Below are positions 1 through 5,969 of a DNA stretch of 35,717 bases, one piece after another. Position 1 is the stretch's first letter. The number at the start of each line of letters is the position of its first letter. The stretch is from NCBI GenBank assembly GCA_947166925.1, contig CAMVGD010000013.1, positions 1-35,717 on the forward strand, written 5' to 3'. The stretch is from an uncultured Clostridia bacterium. GTDB lineage: Bacteria; Bacillota; Clostridia; Christensenellales; CAG-138. The notes beneath the pieces are model-generated. The model made no database searches. It was not told where the DNA came from and saw nothing but the letters and a program-made list of their open reading frames with translations. The position numbers were made by a program, and so were the translations under genes.

Positions 1-55
1 GAATGCCAGCCTGTCACGCTGGAGGTCAGGGGTTCGAGCCCCCTTCGGGTCGCCA
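1..55 (+). tRNA. tRNA-Asp (GTC), 5' part outside the window
   Basis: Only the 3' part is present. The anticodon loop CTGTCAC carries GTC. A T-arm with loop TTCGAGC at 33-39 is closed by AGGGG/CCCCT, then come acceptor strand TCGGGTC, discriminator G and an encoded CCA at 53-55. G at the discriminator fits tRNA-Asp. It is the first of four tandem tRNAs. Confidence 0.93.
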
Positions 56-59
56 ATAT

Positions 60-135
60 GCCTCGGTAGCTCAGTTGGTAGAGCAAGGGACTGAAAATCC
101 CTGTGTCGGTGGTTCAAGTCCACTCTGAGGCACCA
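60..135 (+). tRNA. tRNA-Phe (GAA)
   Basis: Full cloverleaf. Acceptor strand GCCTCGG at 60-66 pairs with CTGAGGC at 125-131. The anticodon GAA is at 93-95 within CTGAAAA, the T-loop TTCAAGT at 113-119, the discriminator is A, and CCA is encoded at 133-135. It lies four bases after tRNA-Asp, so the array is probably one transcript. Confidence 0.96.
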
Positions 136-139
136 TCCT

Positions 140-215
140 GCGGGAATAGCTCATTTGGTAGAGCGCAGCCTTGCCAAGGCTGAGGTGGCGGGTTCGAGCC
201 CCGTTTCCCGCTCCA
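140..215 (+). tRNA. tRNA-Gly (GCC)
   Basis: Acceptor GCGGGAA at 140-146 pairs with TTCCCGC at 205-211. The anticodon GCC is at 173-175 within TTGCCAA, the T-loop TTCGAGC at 193-199, the discriminator is T, and CCA is encoded at 213-215. Confidence 0.96.
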
Positions 216-256
216 CAAATACAAGGCGGCTGCAGCCGCTTTTTCATACAAGTTTC

Positions 257-330
257 GGCGCCATGGCCAAGCGGTAAGGCACGGGTCTGCAAAACCCTCA
301 TCCCCGGTTCGATTCCGGGTGGCGCCTCCA
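257..330 (+). tRNA. tRNA-Cys (GCA), integration target
   Basis: Acceptor GGCGCCA at 257-263 pairs with TGGCGCC at 320-326. The anticodon GCA is at about 289-291, the T-arm is GGTTCGATTCC, the discriminator is T, and CCA is encoded at 328-330. Its last 23 bases plus two following A residues recur at 5193-5217. That is the signature of an element that integrated into the 3' end of the gene and rebuilt a functional tRNA at the left junction. Confidence 0.95.
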
Positions 331-332
331 AA
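308..332 (+). repeat. Left direct repeat (attL-like), tRNA-Cys 3' end
   Basis: The 25 bases from TTCGATTCC through the encoded CCA plus AA are identical to 5193-5217. Tyrosine-recombinase elements commonly use tRNA 3' ends as attachment sites; the assignment here is an inference from the repeat and its position. Confidence 0.85.
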
Positions 333-334
333 AT

Positions 335-360
335 AAAAGCACCCCAAAGCGGGTGCTTTT
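335..360 (+). terminator. Rho-independent terminator after the tRNA array
   Basis: Ten-base-pair stem AAAAGCACCC (335-344) with GGGTGCTTTT (351-360) around a six-base loop. It differs from the stem that follows the second tRNA-Cys end at 5218, so it was probably brought in by the integrated DNA. Confidence 0.85.
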
Positions 361-374
361 GTTTTGGAGATGGT

Positions 375-436
375 ACTCCCACGATCAAACCGGCGCGTCA
401 GCGTCGGTTCGATGAGGGCCGGTTCGGGGGTGAATG
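375..436 (+). repeat. 62-bp dispersed repeat, copy 1
   Basis: Sixty-two bases starting ACTCCCACGATCAAA recur at 5970-6031 with a single mismatch (C at 390, T at 5985). Copy 1 is followed by a 9-bp hairpin (435-443 with 447-455, loop GGT). An outer stem GGCCGGTTCGG (417-427) can pair with 459-471, so the site could be a structured RNA or DNA element. Both copies lie shortly downstream of a tRNA-Cys 3' end. Confidence 0.85.
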
Positions 437-487
437 AAGCCCCGGTGGGGCTTCAGAGCCGAACCGTGGCCGAGCCCAAAGGTGCAA

Positions 488-499
488 GCGCCTCCAAAA
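488..499 (+). repeat. Partial third copy of the tRNA-Cys 3' end
   Basis: GCGCCTCCAAAA at 488-499 equals 322-333 (acceptor end, CCA and following A residues) and is again followed by a strong terminator. It may be a remnant of an earlier integration event at the same locus. Twelve bases is short, so chance is not excluded. Confidence 0.5.
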
Positions 500-500
500 C

Positions 501-536
501 AAGCCCCAAAAACCTCAGTGTTTTGGGGCTTTTTTC
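501..536 (+). terminator. Rho-independent terminator at the left end of the element
   Basis: Stem AAGCCCCAAAA (501-511) with TTTTGGGGCTT (521-531) around a nine-base loop, then a T tract. It insulates the element genes from the tRNA transcript. Confidence 0.85.
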
Positions 537-564
537 TATCTCGGCTTGTGCTCATTTGCCAAAC

Positions 565-587
565 TGGACACAAAGTGGACACAGTTT
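565..587 (+). repeat. Inner direct repeat, left copy
   Basis: Twenty-three bases containing the internal duplication TGGACACA-AAG-TGGACACA, identical to 5071-5093. Short repeated sites just inside element ends are typical of arm-type integrase binding sites; this role is inferred. Confidence 0.8.
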
Positions 588-591
588 TTAA

Positions 592-1617
592 AAACACGAT
601 TTCATCTTTATAAAGGAGCGGGAGGAAACGGAACTGCTGGCGATCCTGACGGGGCATGAGATCGACGCCGCAAAGAACGGCGTCAAGCCGGATATTTCGC
701 AGTACCTGAACGATGAATCCGTCGGGCGCAGTCTTTTCCTCGATTACAAGGATCTGATCGAAGGCAAACGCGGCGGCAGGCGAAAGGGCCGCAAGCTGAA
801 AAAGTTTTACGACGATATCCTATGGGAGCGCGTGACGTCCAACACGGAACGGCTGCCGTATTTGACCGAGCAGATGCGAAAGCATACGGTCAAAATCAAG
901 CCGAAGCCCGCGCCGGACCGCGATCTGTTTGTGTTTGCGAGGGATCATGACTGGAAAGAGCAGATTCCCTCCGAAGCCATGGAATACATGCGCGGCATGA
1001 TTGTCGACTACGAAACGGCGCTGAAGCGCATCCGTCTGGAACGGATGAACCTGAACTATATGACGCGCAAGAAGGACATCGGACGAATCCTCTTTTCCCG
1101 CGCGCAGACGGACGTGTCGATCGAATCGCTGTATGCGCTGTTCGTGGATTACGGTGCGGAGGATTTCCGAAACGCGCGCGCAGCGATCCGGGAGCGGCAA
1201 TGGCATCTCATGCGGGATCGGTTCCAACGGGAAGTATTCCTGTATGAGCTGTTCCGTCGTACCTCGTTTATCGATGCCTCGCCGATTCTGACCGACTTCC
1301 GCTGCGGCGGCTATCGCATTTTCGGAGACATTATCTGCGACTACGACGATTTCTTCCGGAACCGCGGCGTACGGCAGGAACGGATGCGGCGGGAGGACGA
1401 CAGCGCCGATCTGCGCGCACTGCTGGACGGCAACGATCTTCTGTACCGATCGAATTATAAAGAGAAAGTTCGCCACCGCTGTCGGGAGAGGATTCGGTGT
1501 CGCATGGACGCGAATCTTGCGCTGCGCTGTGCAATCGCGCTCGGAAAGCGCAGGTTTGCGCTGGACGTTCTGGACAGGGAAGTATATGAGAACGCATGGG
1601 AGAGGACGGAGCTATGA
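592..1617 (+). CDS. Unknown protein, start codon missing (5'-truncated or GTG start at 832)
   Basis: I do not recognise this protein. The frame is open from 592, just after a stop at 589-591 beside the left inner repeat, to 1617 (341 codons). There is no ATG, GTG or TTG until GTG at 832. The 80 upstream codons look coding: charged, helix-like, with a basic patch near KRGGRRKGRKLKK. A GGAGG at 621-625 precedes CTG at 634, so a non-standard start is possible, but loss of the true 5' end at the junction is simpler. The rest is rich in Arg, Glu and Asp, with no transmembrane segment. The stop overlaps the next start as ATGA, so the two genes are translationally coupled. Confidence 0.6.
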   Translation, partial: KHDFIFIKEREETELLAILTGHEIDAAKNGVKPDISQYLNDESVGRSLFLDYKDLIEGKRGGRRKGRKLKKFYDDILWERVTSNTERLPYLTEQMRKHTVKIKPKPAPDRDLFVFARDHDWKEQIPSEAMEYMRGMIVDYETALKRIRLERMNLNYMTRKKDIGRILFSRAQTDVSIESLYALFVDYGAEDFRNARAAIRERQWHLMRDRFQREVFLYELFRRTSFIDASPILTDFRCGGYRIFGDIICDYDDFFRNRGVRQERMRREDDSADLRALLDGNDLLYRSNYKEKVRHRCRERIRCRMDANLALRCAIALGKRRFALDVLDREVYENAWERTEL

Positions 1618-2468
1618 TTGACGAGCGGAAAGAGTTTCAATGCTGTACGGAGTTTCCTGTCTACCGCGCGGCAAACAAAAAGGACAAAGCGTTCTTAAGC
1701 TGTATCTCCATGCCGATGCTGTTGAAAATGACCGGCTTTTCGCGCGTGCTGACGATCGTTGCAAGAGGGTATCTCTATAAAAAAGAGATTCCCGATGTCG
1801 AATATGCGCGCCGCGCGCTTTGCACATGGTGCAGCATACCTGCCGAGAAGGAAGAAGAATGGCAGTTCGATACCTGCTTCTCCGAATTGCATGAGGAGTT
1901 CCCGGAGCTTGTCGACGAACAGGGCAACGGGTGGCTTGTTCGCCATGTCCGCAACCTGATTGCGTTCGTTCGATCCAGTACCGATCCGGTCAACGGTCAT
2001 ATCGTGTCAAACATGGAAGCGGTGGCAGATACGTTTGAAGCGATGTGGAAGAAAAAGGTTATACAGTTTCAGATCCCATTGTTTACGGAGAGCACAAGAA
2101 GCGATTGGCTGCTTCTGTTCGACGACGTTCTTGCAGACGCACAGGAACTGGGACCGCTGCGCTCGTTCCGCGCCGAGGTTTCGGAACAGGACGCGGCGTA
2201 TATCCAAAGTCTTCTGCCCGGGAACACGAATCTGTCCGAAGCGATCGAGGTGATCGCATACTACAACATAAACCGAATGGAGGGCACCGATTGGGCGCTG
2301 TATCCGAGCACCGCTTTTGAGGCGTATTTCGGAAACACGAACCTGACACACAAATACCAGAAGGAGTTCTTCCAGAAGTTCGGGCAAAAGGCGGACGGGC
2401 ACTGCGGCGTCTCGCGGTACTGTATCTTCGAGAATATCGCAAAGCGGGTCAAAACCATTGAAAACTGA
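1614..2468 (+). CDS. Unknown protein of the element operon
   Basis: 284 residues, start chosen at the ATG that overlaps the upstream stop (ATGA, 1614-1617) with purine-rich GGACGGAG before it. An in-frame ATG at 1596 lies inside the preceding gene and is less likely. I do not recognise the family. It appears soluble, with several Cys (CTWC, CISM, HCGVSRYC) and an acidic mid-region. The C-terminal half has aromatic-rich segments such as YYNINRMEG and FEAYFGNTN. Coupling to the gene upstream suggests that the two proteins act together. A defence or element-maintenance role is possible from context only. Confidence 0.72.
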   Translation: MIDERKEFQCCTEFPVYRAANKKDKAFLSCISMPMLLKMTGFSRVLTIVARGYLYKKEIPDVEYARRALCTWCSIPAEKEEEWQFDTCFSELHEEFPELVDEQGNGWLVRHVRNLIAFVRSSTDPVNGHIVSNMEAVADTFEAMWKKKVIQFQIPLFTESTRSDWLLLFDDVLADAQELGPLRSFRAEVSEQDAAYIQSLLPGNTNLSEAIEVIAYYNINRMEGTDWALYPSTAFEAYFGNTNLTHKYQKEFFQKFGQKADGHCGVSRYCIFENIAKRVKTIEN

Positions 2469-2499
2469 ATAAAGAACGCCATTTCTTCATATCCTCTTA

Positions 2500-2528
2500 T
2501 TGACAGTATAACGGTGTACCGTTATAAT
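2500..2528 (+). promoter_or_regulatory. Consensus sigma-A promoter of the XRE/NTase pair
   Basis: TTGACA at 2500-2505 and TATAAT at 2523-2528 with a 17-bp spacer, both at full consensus. The spacer and -10 are covered by a palindrome, so this strong promoter is probably held off by its own product. Confidence 0.9.
2507..2526 (+). promoter_or_regulatory. Palindromic operator in the XRE promoter
   Basis: TATAACGGT (2507-2515) and ACCGTTATA (2518-2526) are perfect 9-bp inverted arms around GT, between -35 and -10 and overlapping the -10. This is the expected place for autorepression by the XRE protein encoded 25 bases downstream. Confidence 0.8.
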
Positions 2529-2551
2529 ATGAATTGCAGAGGTGAACGGAA

Positions 2552-3121
2552 ATGACGATTCAGACAAGATTAAAAGAAAAGAATATGACGATCTACCGGC
2601 TCAGCAAGGCAAGCCGGGTTCCGTATGCGACGCTGAACGATATCTGCAACGGCAAGGTGCGGCTCGAGAAGTGCAGCGCGGAGACGATCTACCGGATCGC
2701 CCATGCGTTGGAGATTCCGATGGAAGACCTGCTTGCACCGTGCTTCTTAATGCGAAGCAGCTTTGAAAACTTCAAGAGCGCGGTCTGCCACCGCGTCAAG
2801 GAATCGGGCGACATCGCGTTTCTTCTGCATACCTTGGAGAGTGACGAGATCCGTACCTACTATGCGCGTAAGTGGTATCCGGAATGTCTCTATCTGCTTG
2901 CCATGGTGGACTATCTGAGCCGCGAGAATCAGATCCCGGTGGACACGGAATATGACGATCTGCGTGTGCTCCGGCTGGAAAAGCCGGTCTATCCGGCAAG
3001 CATCCGCGCGATCGCCGCTGCAGCGAACAGCGACGCCGCGTTGAAGGAAGCGGAACAAGCGGCGATTCCGGAGTTTTCGAGATTCAACATCATGGAGAGC
3101 GAGGTAAGAAATGTCATTTGA
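2552..3121 (+). CDS. XRE-family HTH regulator, antitoxin-like
   Basis: 189 residues. Residues 1-62 form a Cro/C1-type helix-turn-helix: TRLKEKNMTIYRLSKASRVP, then YATLNDICNGK and an AETIYRIAHAL helix with MEDLL. The C-terminal 120 residues form a separate helical domain (LLAMVDYLSRENQIP, then YDDLRVLRL). To my knowledge this domain accompanies nucleotidyltransferase partners in clostridial genomes. The start follows GAGGTG at about 2540. The stop lies inside the next gene (11-bp overlap). It probably represses its own promoter through the 2507-2526 palindrome and neutralises the partner. The antitoxin role is inferred. Confidence 0.88.
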   Translation: MTIQTRLKEKNMTIYRLSKASRVPYATLNDICNGKVRLEKCSAETIYRIAHALEIPMEDLLAPCFLMRSSFENFKSAVCHRVKESGDIAFLLHTLESDEIRTYYARKWYPECLYLLAMVDYLSRENQIPVDTEYDDLRVLRLEKPVYPASIRAIAAAANSDAALKEAEQAAIPEFSRFNIMESEVRNVI

Positions 3122-3884
3122 GTTTACCAAAGAGAACATCGACTTGTATCTCAAAGAGCTTGCAAAGGCGTATCGGAAGCAGGTGGGAAAAGGGATGCCT
3201 GCCGAACTGGTTCTGATCGGCGGCGCTTCCGTGCTGATCAACTACGGTTTCCGCAATATGACGACGGATGTGGACGCTCTGATCAAGGGCGCTTCCGCAA
3301 TGAAGGATGCGATCAACGCCGTCGGGGACAAGTACAATCTGCCGAACGGTTGGCTGAACGCGGATTTCATGCATACGGAATCCTACTCGCCGAAGCTTGC
3401 GGAACACGCGAAGCACTATAGGACGTTTTCCAATGTGCTGGAGCTCTATACCGTATCTGCGGAATACCTGATCGCCATGAAGCTGCGTTCGGGCAGGCAG
3501 TATAAAAGCGACCTAAGTGACGTACTCGGCATTCTTGCGGAACATGAAAAGAAGGGTTCGCCCATTTCGATGGAGCGGATCCAAACGGCAGTTGTCGAGC
3601 TTTACGAAGATTGGAACGCATTGCCCGAATCCTCCCGGAACTTCATCGGCAATGTGATGGATAACGGCGACTTTGAAGCATTGTTTGCAACGGTTCAGCA
3701 CAGCGAACAGGAAACGAAAACGCTGCTGACTGAATACGAGAAATGTGCGCCGGGCGTCATGAAGCAGTCGAACGTGGACGCGATCGCCAATCAGCTGCAA
3801 AGCAAATCCGACCGGGCGTCCGTCCTGAAACAGCTTCGGGAGTTGCAGGCATCACAGTCGGAAACTTCAAACATCAATAAATGA
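3111..3884 (+). CDS. DUF6036/AbiEii-like nucleotidyltransferase, toxin-like
   Basis: 257 residues. The N-terminal nucleotidyltransferase core is visible: VLIGGASVLINYGFR followed by TTDVDALI, where GG and the DxD pair are the nucleotide and metal binding elements of the superfamily (residues about 25-50). The remainder is helical with a charged tail. The start is preceded by GAGGTAAG. Nucleotidyltransferases of this group act as toxins by transferring nucleotides to tRNA or other targets in AbiE/MenA-type systems. Here the partner is an XRE protein rather than an AbiEi-type one. The enzymatic fold is well supported; the target is unknown. Confidence 0.85.
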   Translation: MSFEFTKENIDLYLKELAKAYRKQVGKGMPAELVLIGGASVLINYGFRNMTTDVDALIKGASAMKDAINAVGDKYNLPNGWLNADFMHTESYSPKLAEHAKHYRTFSNVLELYTVSAEYLIAMKLRSGRQYKSDLSDVLGILAEHEKKGSPISMERIQTAVVELYEDWNALPESSRNFIGNVMDNGDFEALFATVQHSEQETKTLLTEYEKCAPGVMKQSNVDAIANQLQSKSDRASVLKQLRELQASQSETSNINK

Positions 3885-3989
3885 ATACTGCGCCCACTTT
3901 TTGGGACGGTAGAGAGATCTTCTCTCAGGCTGTCGCAAAAGGGGTCAGACCGTTTGCGGCGAGGGATTATAAAAGAATACTTGTCGGAG

Positions 3990-4015
3990 GAAAAGGCAAA
4001 AATGCCTTTTCTTTT
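3990..4015 (+). terminator. Terminator of the XRE/NTase operon
   Basis: GAAAAGGCA (3990-3998) pairs with TGCCTTTTC (4003-4011) around AAAA, followed by TTTTC. It lies about 105 bases after the nucleotidyltransferase stop. Confidence 0.75.
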
Positions 4016-4213
4016 CATAATTTCGCCGCAAACTATCCGCGTTTCCACTCGGTCGCATACTTTAGTATAGCTCCTTCGTGAAAACGCGAATTCTGTCTCC
4101 CTTATCAACAGCCTGCACAGCAGGTCTCTTTTTTATTTGTTCGGAAGGAGATGATGAAAAAAACATGATGTTTTGCACCGCTGTGTGATACGGCGGAAAG
4201 GTTTCGTGACTGT

Positions 4214-4258
4214 GTGCGGCGATGGGCATTCGGGTCCCGTTGTCGCACGCTTTTTTTT
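4214..4258 (+). terminator. Terminator-like hairpin with long T run
   Basis: GTGCGGCGATGGG (4214-4226) pairs with CCCGTTGTCGCAC (4236-4248) using three G-U pairs, followed by GC and eight T residues. No obvious gene reads into it on the plus strand, which suggests that an upstream gene was deleted or that it ends a small RNA. Confidence 0.65.
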
Positions 4259-4281
4259 CTGTCGCATACGTTAGCAAGCAG

Positions 4282-4303
4282 GGCATTTGTCCGGACAAAT
4301 GCC
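4282..4303. repeat. Perfect 22-bp palindrome
   Basis: GGCATTTGTCC followed directly by its reverse complement GGACAAATGCC with no spacer. A fully symmetric site of this length suggests a dimer-binding or resolution site. Confidence 0.7.
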
Positions 4304-4452
4304 GAAAGGCGGTCATAAGCGCCGTTGCCGCAGATCGCCTTTCCTGCTTTAAGGGAACACCCCCTAACCCCCGGAATGTGCTTCACGTGCAAATTAAAAA
4401 TGAAAGGAGGGTTCTTCCTTAATAGTCTATGTCCTTGGGAGTCCTCCATTTG

Positions 4453-4833
4453 TTACTCAAACCTCAGATTAATAGCTCTACGTTTTAGGTCTTCTTCATT
4501 CTTATATATTGATATCCAATTGCCTACAATACCCTGTTTGCCCTTAAGATGATTTATGAATTTGTATAGGGATACGATTCTTTCATCTATTTGATCAGAT
4601 TTAGCTATTTCTTCATTGTGTATAATTCTTTTGTAAAGATCTTCAGAAAGAAACACATAGTATTTTAACCCATTTTTCACCGCTGTATAAAATTTCACTA
4701 ATGAGATGGATGGTTCTTCGATTTTTCCTTTGGAATTTCTCTTTATACTATCTCGATAATATGTGTATTTTTTACCCTTATATATCCCTCCATATATTTC
4801 ACTTATTATGAATATCATACTACCACATTTCAA
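4453..4833 (-). CDS. AT-rich hypothetical protein
   Basis: 126 residues with a TTG start that overlaps the preceding stop; an ATG five codons in is an alternative. The sequence is Lys-, Ile- and Tyr-rich (GGIYKGKKYTYYRDSIKR), with helical segments such as FYTAVKNGLKYYVFLSEDLY. Base composition is far more AT-rich than anything around it, which marks a separate acquisition. I recognise no family and see no good SD. It may be a genuine small gene or a decayed fragment. Confidence 0.45.
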   Translation of the reverse strand: MKCGSMIFIISEIYGGIYKGKKYTYYRDSIKRNSKGKIEEPSISLVKFYTAVKNGLKYYVFLSEDLYKRIIHNEEIAKSDQIDERIVSLYKFINHLKGKQGIVGNWISIYKNEEDLKRRAINLRFE

Positions 4834-5057
4834 TAGTTCATCAATAACTCTTTTGCATGCTCCATAACTTTCCGCTCCATATTGTGTAGCATACTGCTAC
4901 ACCACATACAGGGAAAGTAACTATAAGATGCGAATTTCACACCTCCGATCCCGTTCCCATATTCTGTCTTGTTTGACTTACAATGATATGGTATATTTAT
5001 AACATAGCAAAGGAAAGGAATCGATATTAGAAGAATTTCTATAAAGTAATAAATCAA
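4830..5057 (-). CDS. Weak AT-rich frame with hydrophobic N-terminus
   Basis: 75 codons from a TTG start. The first 25 residues are hydrophobic (YYFIEILLISIPFLCYVINI) and would make one membrane segment; the remainder contains CMWCSSM. It abuts the downstream frame by a four-base overlap, the only positional support. There is no recognisable SD, family or promoter, and the start lies next to the right inner repeat. Low confidence. Confidence 0.25.
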   Translation of the reverse strand: MIYYFIEILLISIPFLCYVINIPYHCKSNKTEYGNGIGGVKFASYSYFPCMWCSSMLHNMERKVMEHAKELLMNY

Positions 5058-5070
5058 AGCTTAGGATTTG

Positions 5071-5093
5071 TGGACACAAAGTGGACACAGTTT
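5071..5093 (+). repeat. Inner direct repeat, right copy
   Basis: Exact copy of 565-587 in the same orientation, 100 bases before the right tRNA-Cys repeat. A short inverted repeat CATATGGA...TCCATATG (5102-5109 with 5127-5134) follows it. Confidence 0.8.
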
Positions 5094-5192
5094 GTCTTTT
5101 TCATATGGATTTAATGGATTTTTATGTCCATATGTAGTATCAAAATGAATTAAATATAACAAGATATTGTGGTTTATCACCCAAAAGAGCAA

Positions 5193-5217
5193 TTCGATTC
5201 CGGGTGGCGCCTCCAAA
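5193..5217 (+). repeat. Right direct repeat (attR-like), orphan tRNA-Cys 3' end
   Basis: Exact 25-base copy of 308-332 with no tRNA body upstream: the sequence before it is AT-rich and unrelated. It is followed directly by a perfect 12-bp TTCG-loop terminator, which is plausibly the original tRNA-Cys terminator displaced by the integration. Confidence 0.85.
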
Positions 5218-5248
5218 GAAAACAGCACCTTCGGGTGCTGTTTTCTTG
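5218..5248 (+). terminator. Terminator after the orphan tRNA-Cys end
   Basis: Perfect 12-bp stem GAAAACAGCACC (5218-5229) with GGTGCTGTTTTC (5234-5245), closed by a TTCG tetraloop. It probably served tRNA-Cys before the integration. Confidence 0.85.
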
Positions 5249-5313
5249 TATTCCGAAAACCCCGCCATAGTGGCGGGGTTCAGTAGAGGTTTACCGATGA
5301 GACAGTCAAAGAA

Positions 5314-5374
5314 CTCCTGATGTGTTATAGTACAAGTGTGACCTGCCAGTTACACCGAAATAACACATCAGGAG
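5314..5374 (+). promoter_or_regulatory. tnpA leader stem-loop that sequesters the SD
   Basis: CTCCTGATGTGTTAT (5314-5328) and ATAACACATCAGGAG (5360-5374) are a perfect 15-bp inverted repeat, and the second arm contains most of the tnpA SD GGAGG. Folded RNA would hide the ribosome site. A comparable 5'-UTR structure is known to repress IS200 tnpA. Confidence 0.85.
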
Positions 5375-5383
5375 GACATTAAA

Positions 5384-5854
5384 ATGCCAAAGCAAGATAA
5401 TGACAGTAACACTTTAGCACACACAAAATGGAATTGCAAATACCATATAGTATTTGCACCGAAGTACCGGAGAAAAGTATTCTACGAAGAAAAACGGTTG
5501 GAAGTACGCGAGATTCTTAGGGAACTATGCCGGTGGAAGGGCGTCGAGATAATCGAAAGCGAGATATGCCCCGATCACGTGCACCTATTGGTGAGCATAC
5601 CACCCAAAATGAGCGTTTCGGGATTTATGGGATATCTGAAGGGGAAAAGTAGTCTGATGATATTCGAGAAATTTGGGAATATGAAGTTCGCATACCGAAA
5701 CCGCGAATTTTGGTGCCGTGGCTACTATGTAGACACGGCAGGCAAAAACACAGCTGCAATAAAAACCTACATCCAAAACCAATTAAAAGCTGATAAGGAA
5801 GCGGATCAACTCGCGTTATTCGATCCGAAAGACCCGTTTACGGGTGGCAAGTAA
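5384..5854 (+). CDS. tnpA: IS200-family transposase TnpA (Y1 HUH endonuclease)
   Basis: 156 residues, full length for the family (about 140-155). WNCKYHIVFAPKYRRKVFY is the typical N-terminus. DHVHLLVS carries the HUH metal-binding motif, and the catalytic tyrosine is expected in the C-terminal helix around KTYIQNQ. It moves the element as a single-stranded circle by cut-and-paste from lagging-strand DNA. The start follows AGGAGG with good spacing, though that SD is buried in the leader stem. The gene is intact, so the copy may still be active. Confidence 0.95.
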   Translation: MPKQDNDSNTLAHTKWNCKYHIVFAPKYRRKVFYEEKRLEVREILRELCRWKGVEIIESEICPDHVHLLVSIPPKMSVSGFMGYLKGKSSLMIFEKFGNMKFAYRNREFWCRGYYVDTAGKNTAAIKTYIQNQLKADKEADQLALFDPKDPFTGGK

Positions 5855-5969
5855 TAGGTGCATGCTGGCAGGCACCTTATGCCCACGTGTGGGCAGCCAG
5901 TAGTATTAGGGCTATGCCCGAAAATGAAATACCACCGGCTATGCCGGTGGATCATTATTTGGCTGTGTC

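Larger units (their letters stand above)
3885..4452. other. Non-coding tract of the element with hairpins and a palindrome
   Basis: No convincing gene. It contains the terminator at 3990-4015, a degenerate direct repeat GTCGCATAC(T/G)TTAG at 4052-4065 and 4261-4274, a second terminator at 4214-4258 and a perfect 22-bp palindrome at 4282-4303. A C-rich stretch AACACCCCCTAACCCCCGG follows around 4349-4367. Frames of 60-80 codons here cross terminators and have no SD. The mix could be a relic of a transfer or replication region; that is speculation. Confidence 0.55.
308..5217. mobile_element. Decayed integrated element in the tRNA-Cys gene
   Basis: The region is bounded by the 25-base tRNA-Cys direct repeats and has a second 23-base pair of direct repeats just inside the ends (565-587 and 5071-5093). 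It holds an operon of two unknown genes, an XRE/nucleotidyltransferase pair, a long non-coding tract and an AT-rich patch with weak minus-strand frames. I see no integrase, excisionase, relaxase or replication gene, and the first gene has lost its start next to the left inner repeat. I read it as a remnant fixed by deletion of its recombination genes. Alternatively it is a small satellite-like island mobilised in trans. Confidence 0.72.
5250..5960 (+). mobile_element. IS200-type insertion sequence (IS200/IS605 family, tnpA only)
   Basis: Subterminal hairpins frame a single Y1 transposase gene. The left hairpin is AACCCCGCCA/TGGCGGGGTT with loop TAG (5258-5280). The right is CCACCGGC/GCCGGTGG with loop TAT (5932-5950). 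Such three-base-loop hairpins are what TnpA recognises on single-stranded DNA. There are no terminal inverted repeats or target duplication, as expected for the family, and no tnpB. Exact ends are approximate because the cleavage tetranucleotides cannot be fixed from one copy. Confidence 0.88.

Noticed and set aside
364..657. Small frames in the tRNA-Cys downstream region on both strands
   Set aside because: They overlap terminators, hairpins and the 62-bp repeat, and the shared peptide in two of them comes only from the duplicated DNA.
3881..4081. 66-codon frame starting in the nucleotidyltransferase stop (ATGA)
   Set aside because: It runs through a clear terminator at 3990-4011, has no SD and no recognisable protein features.
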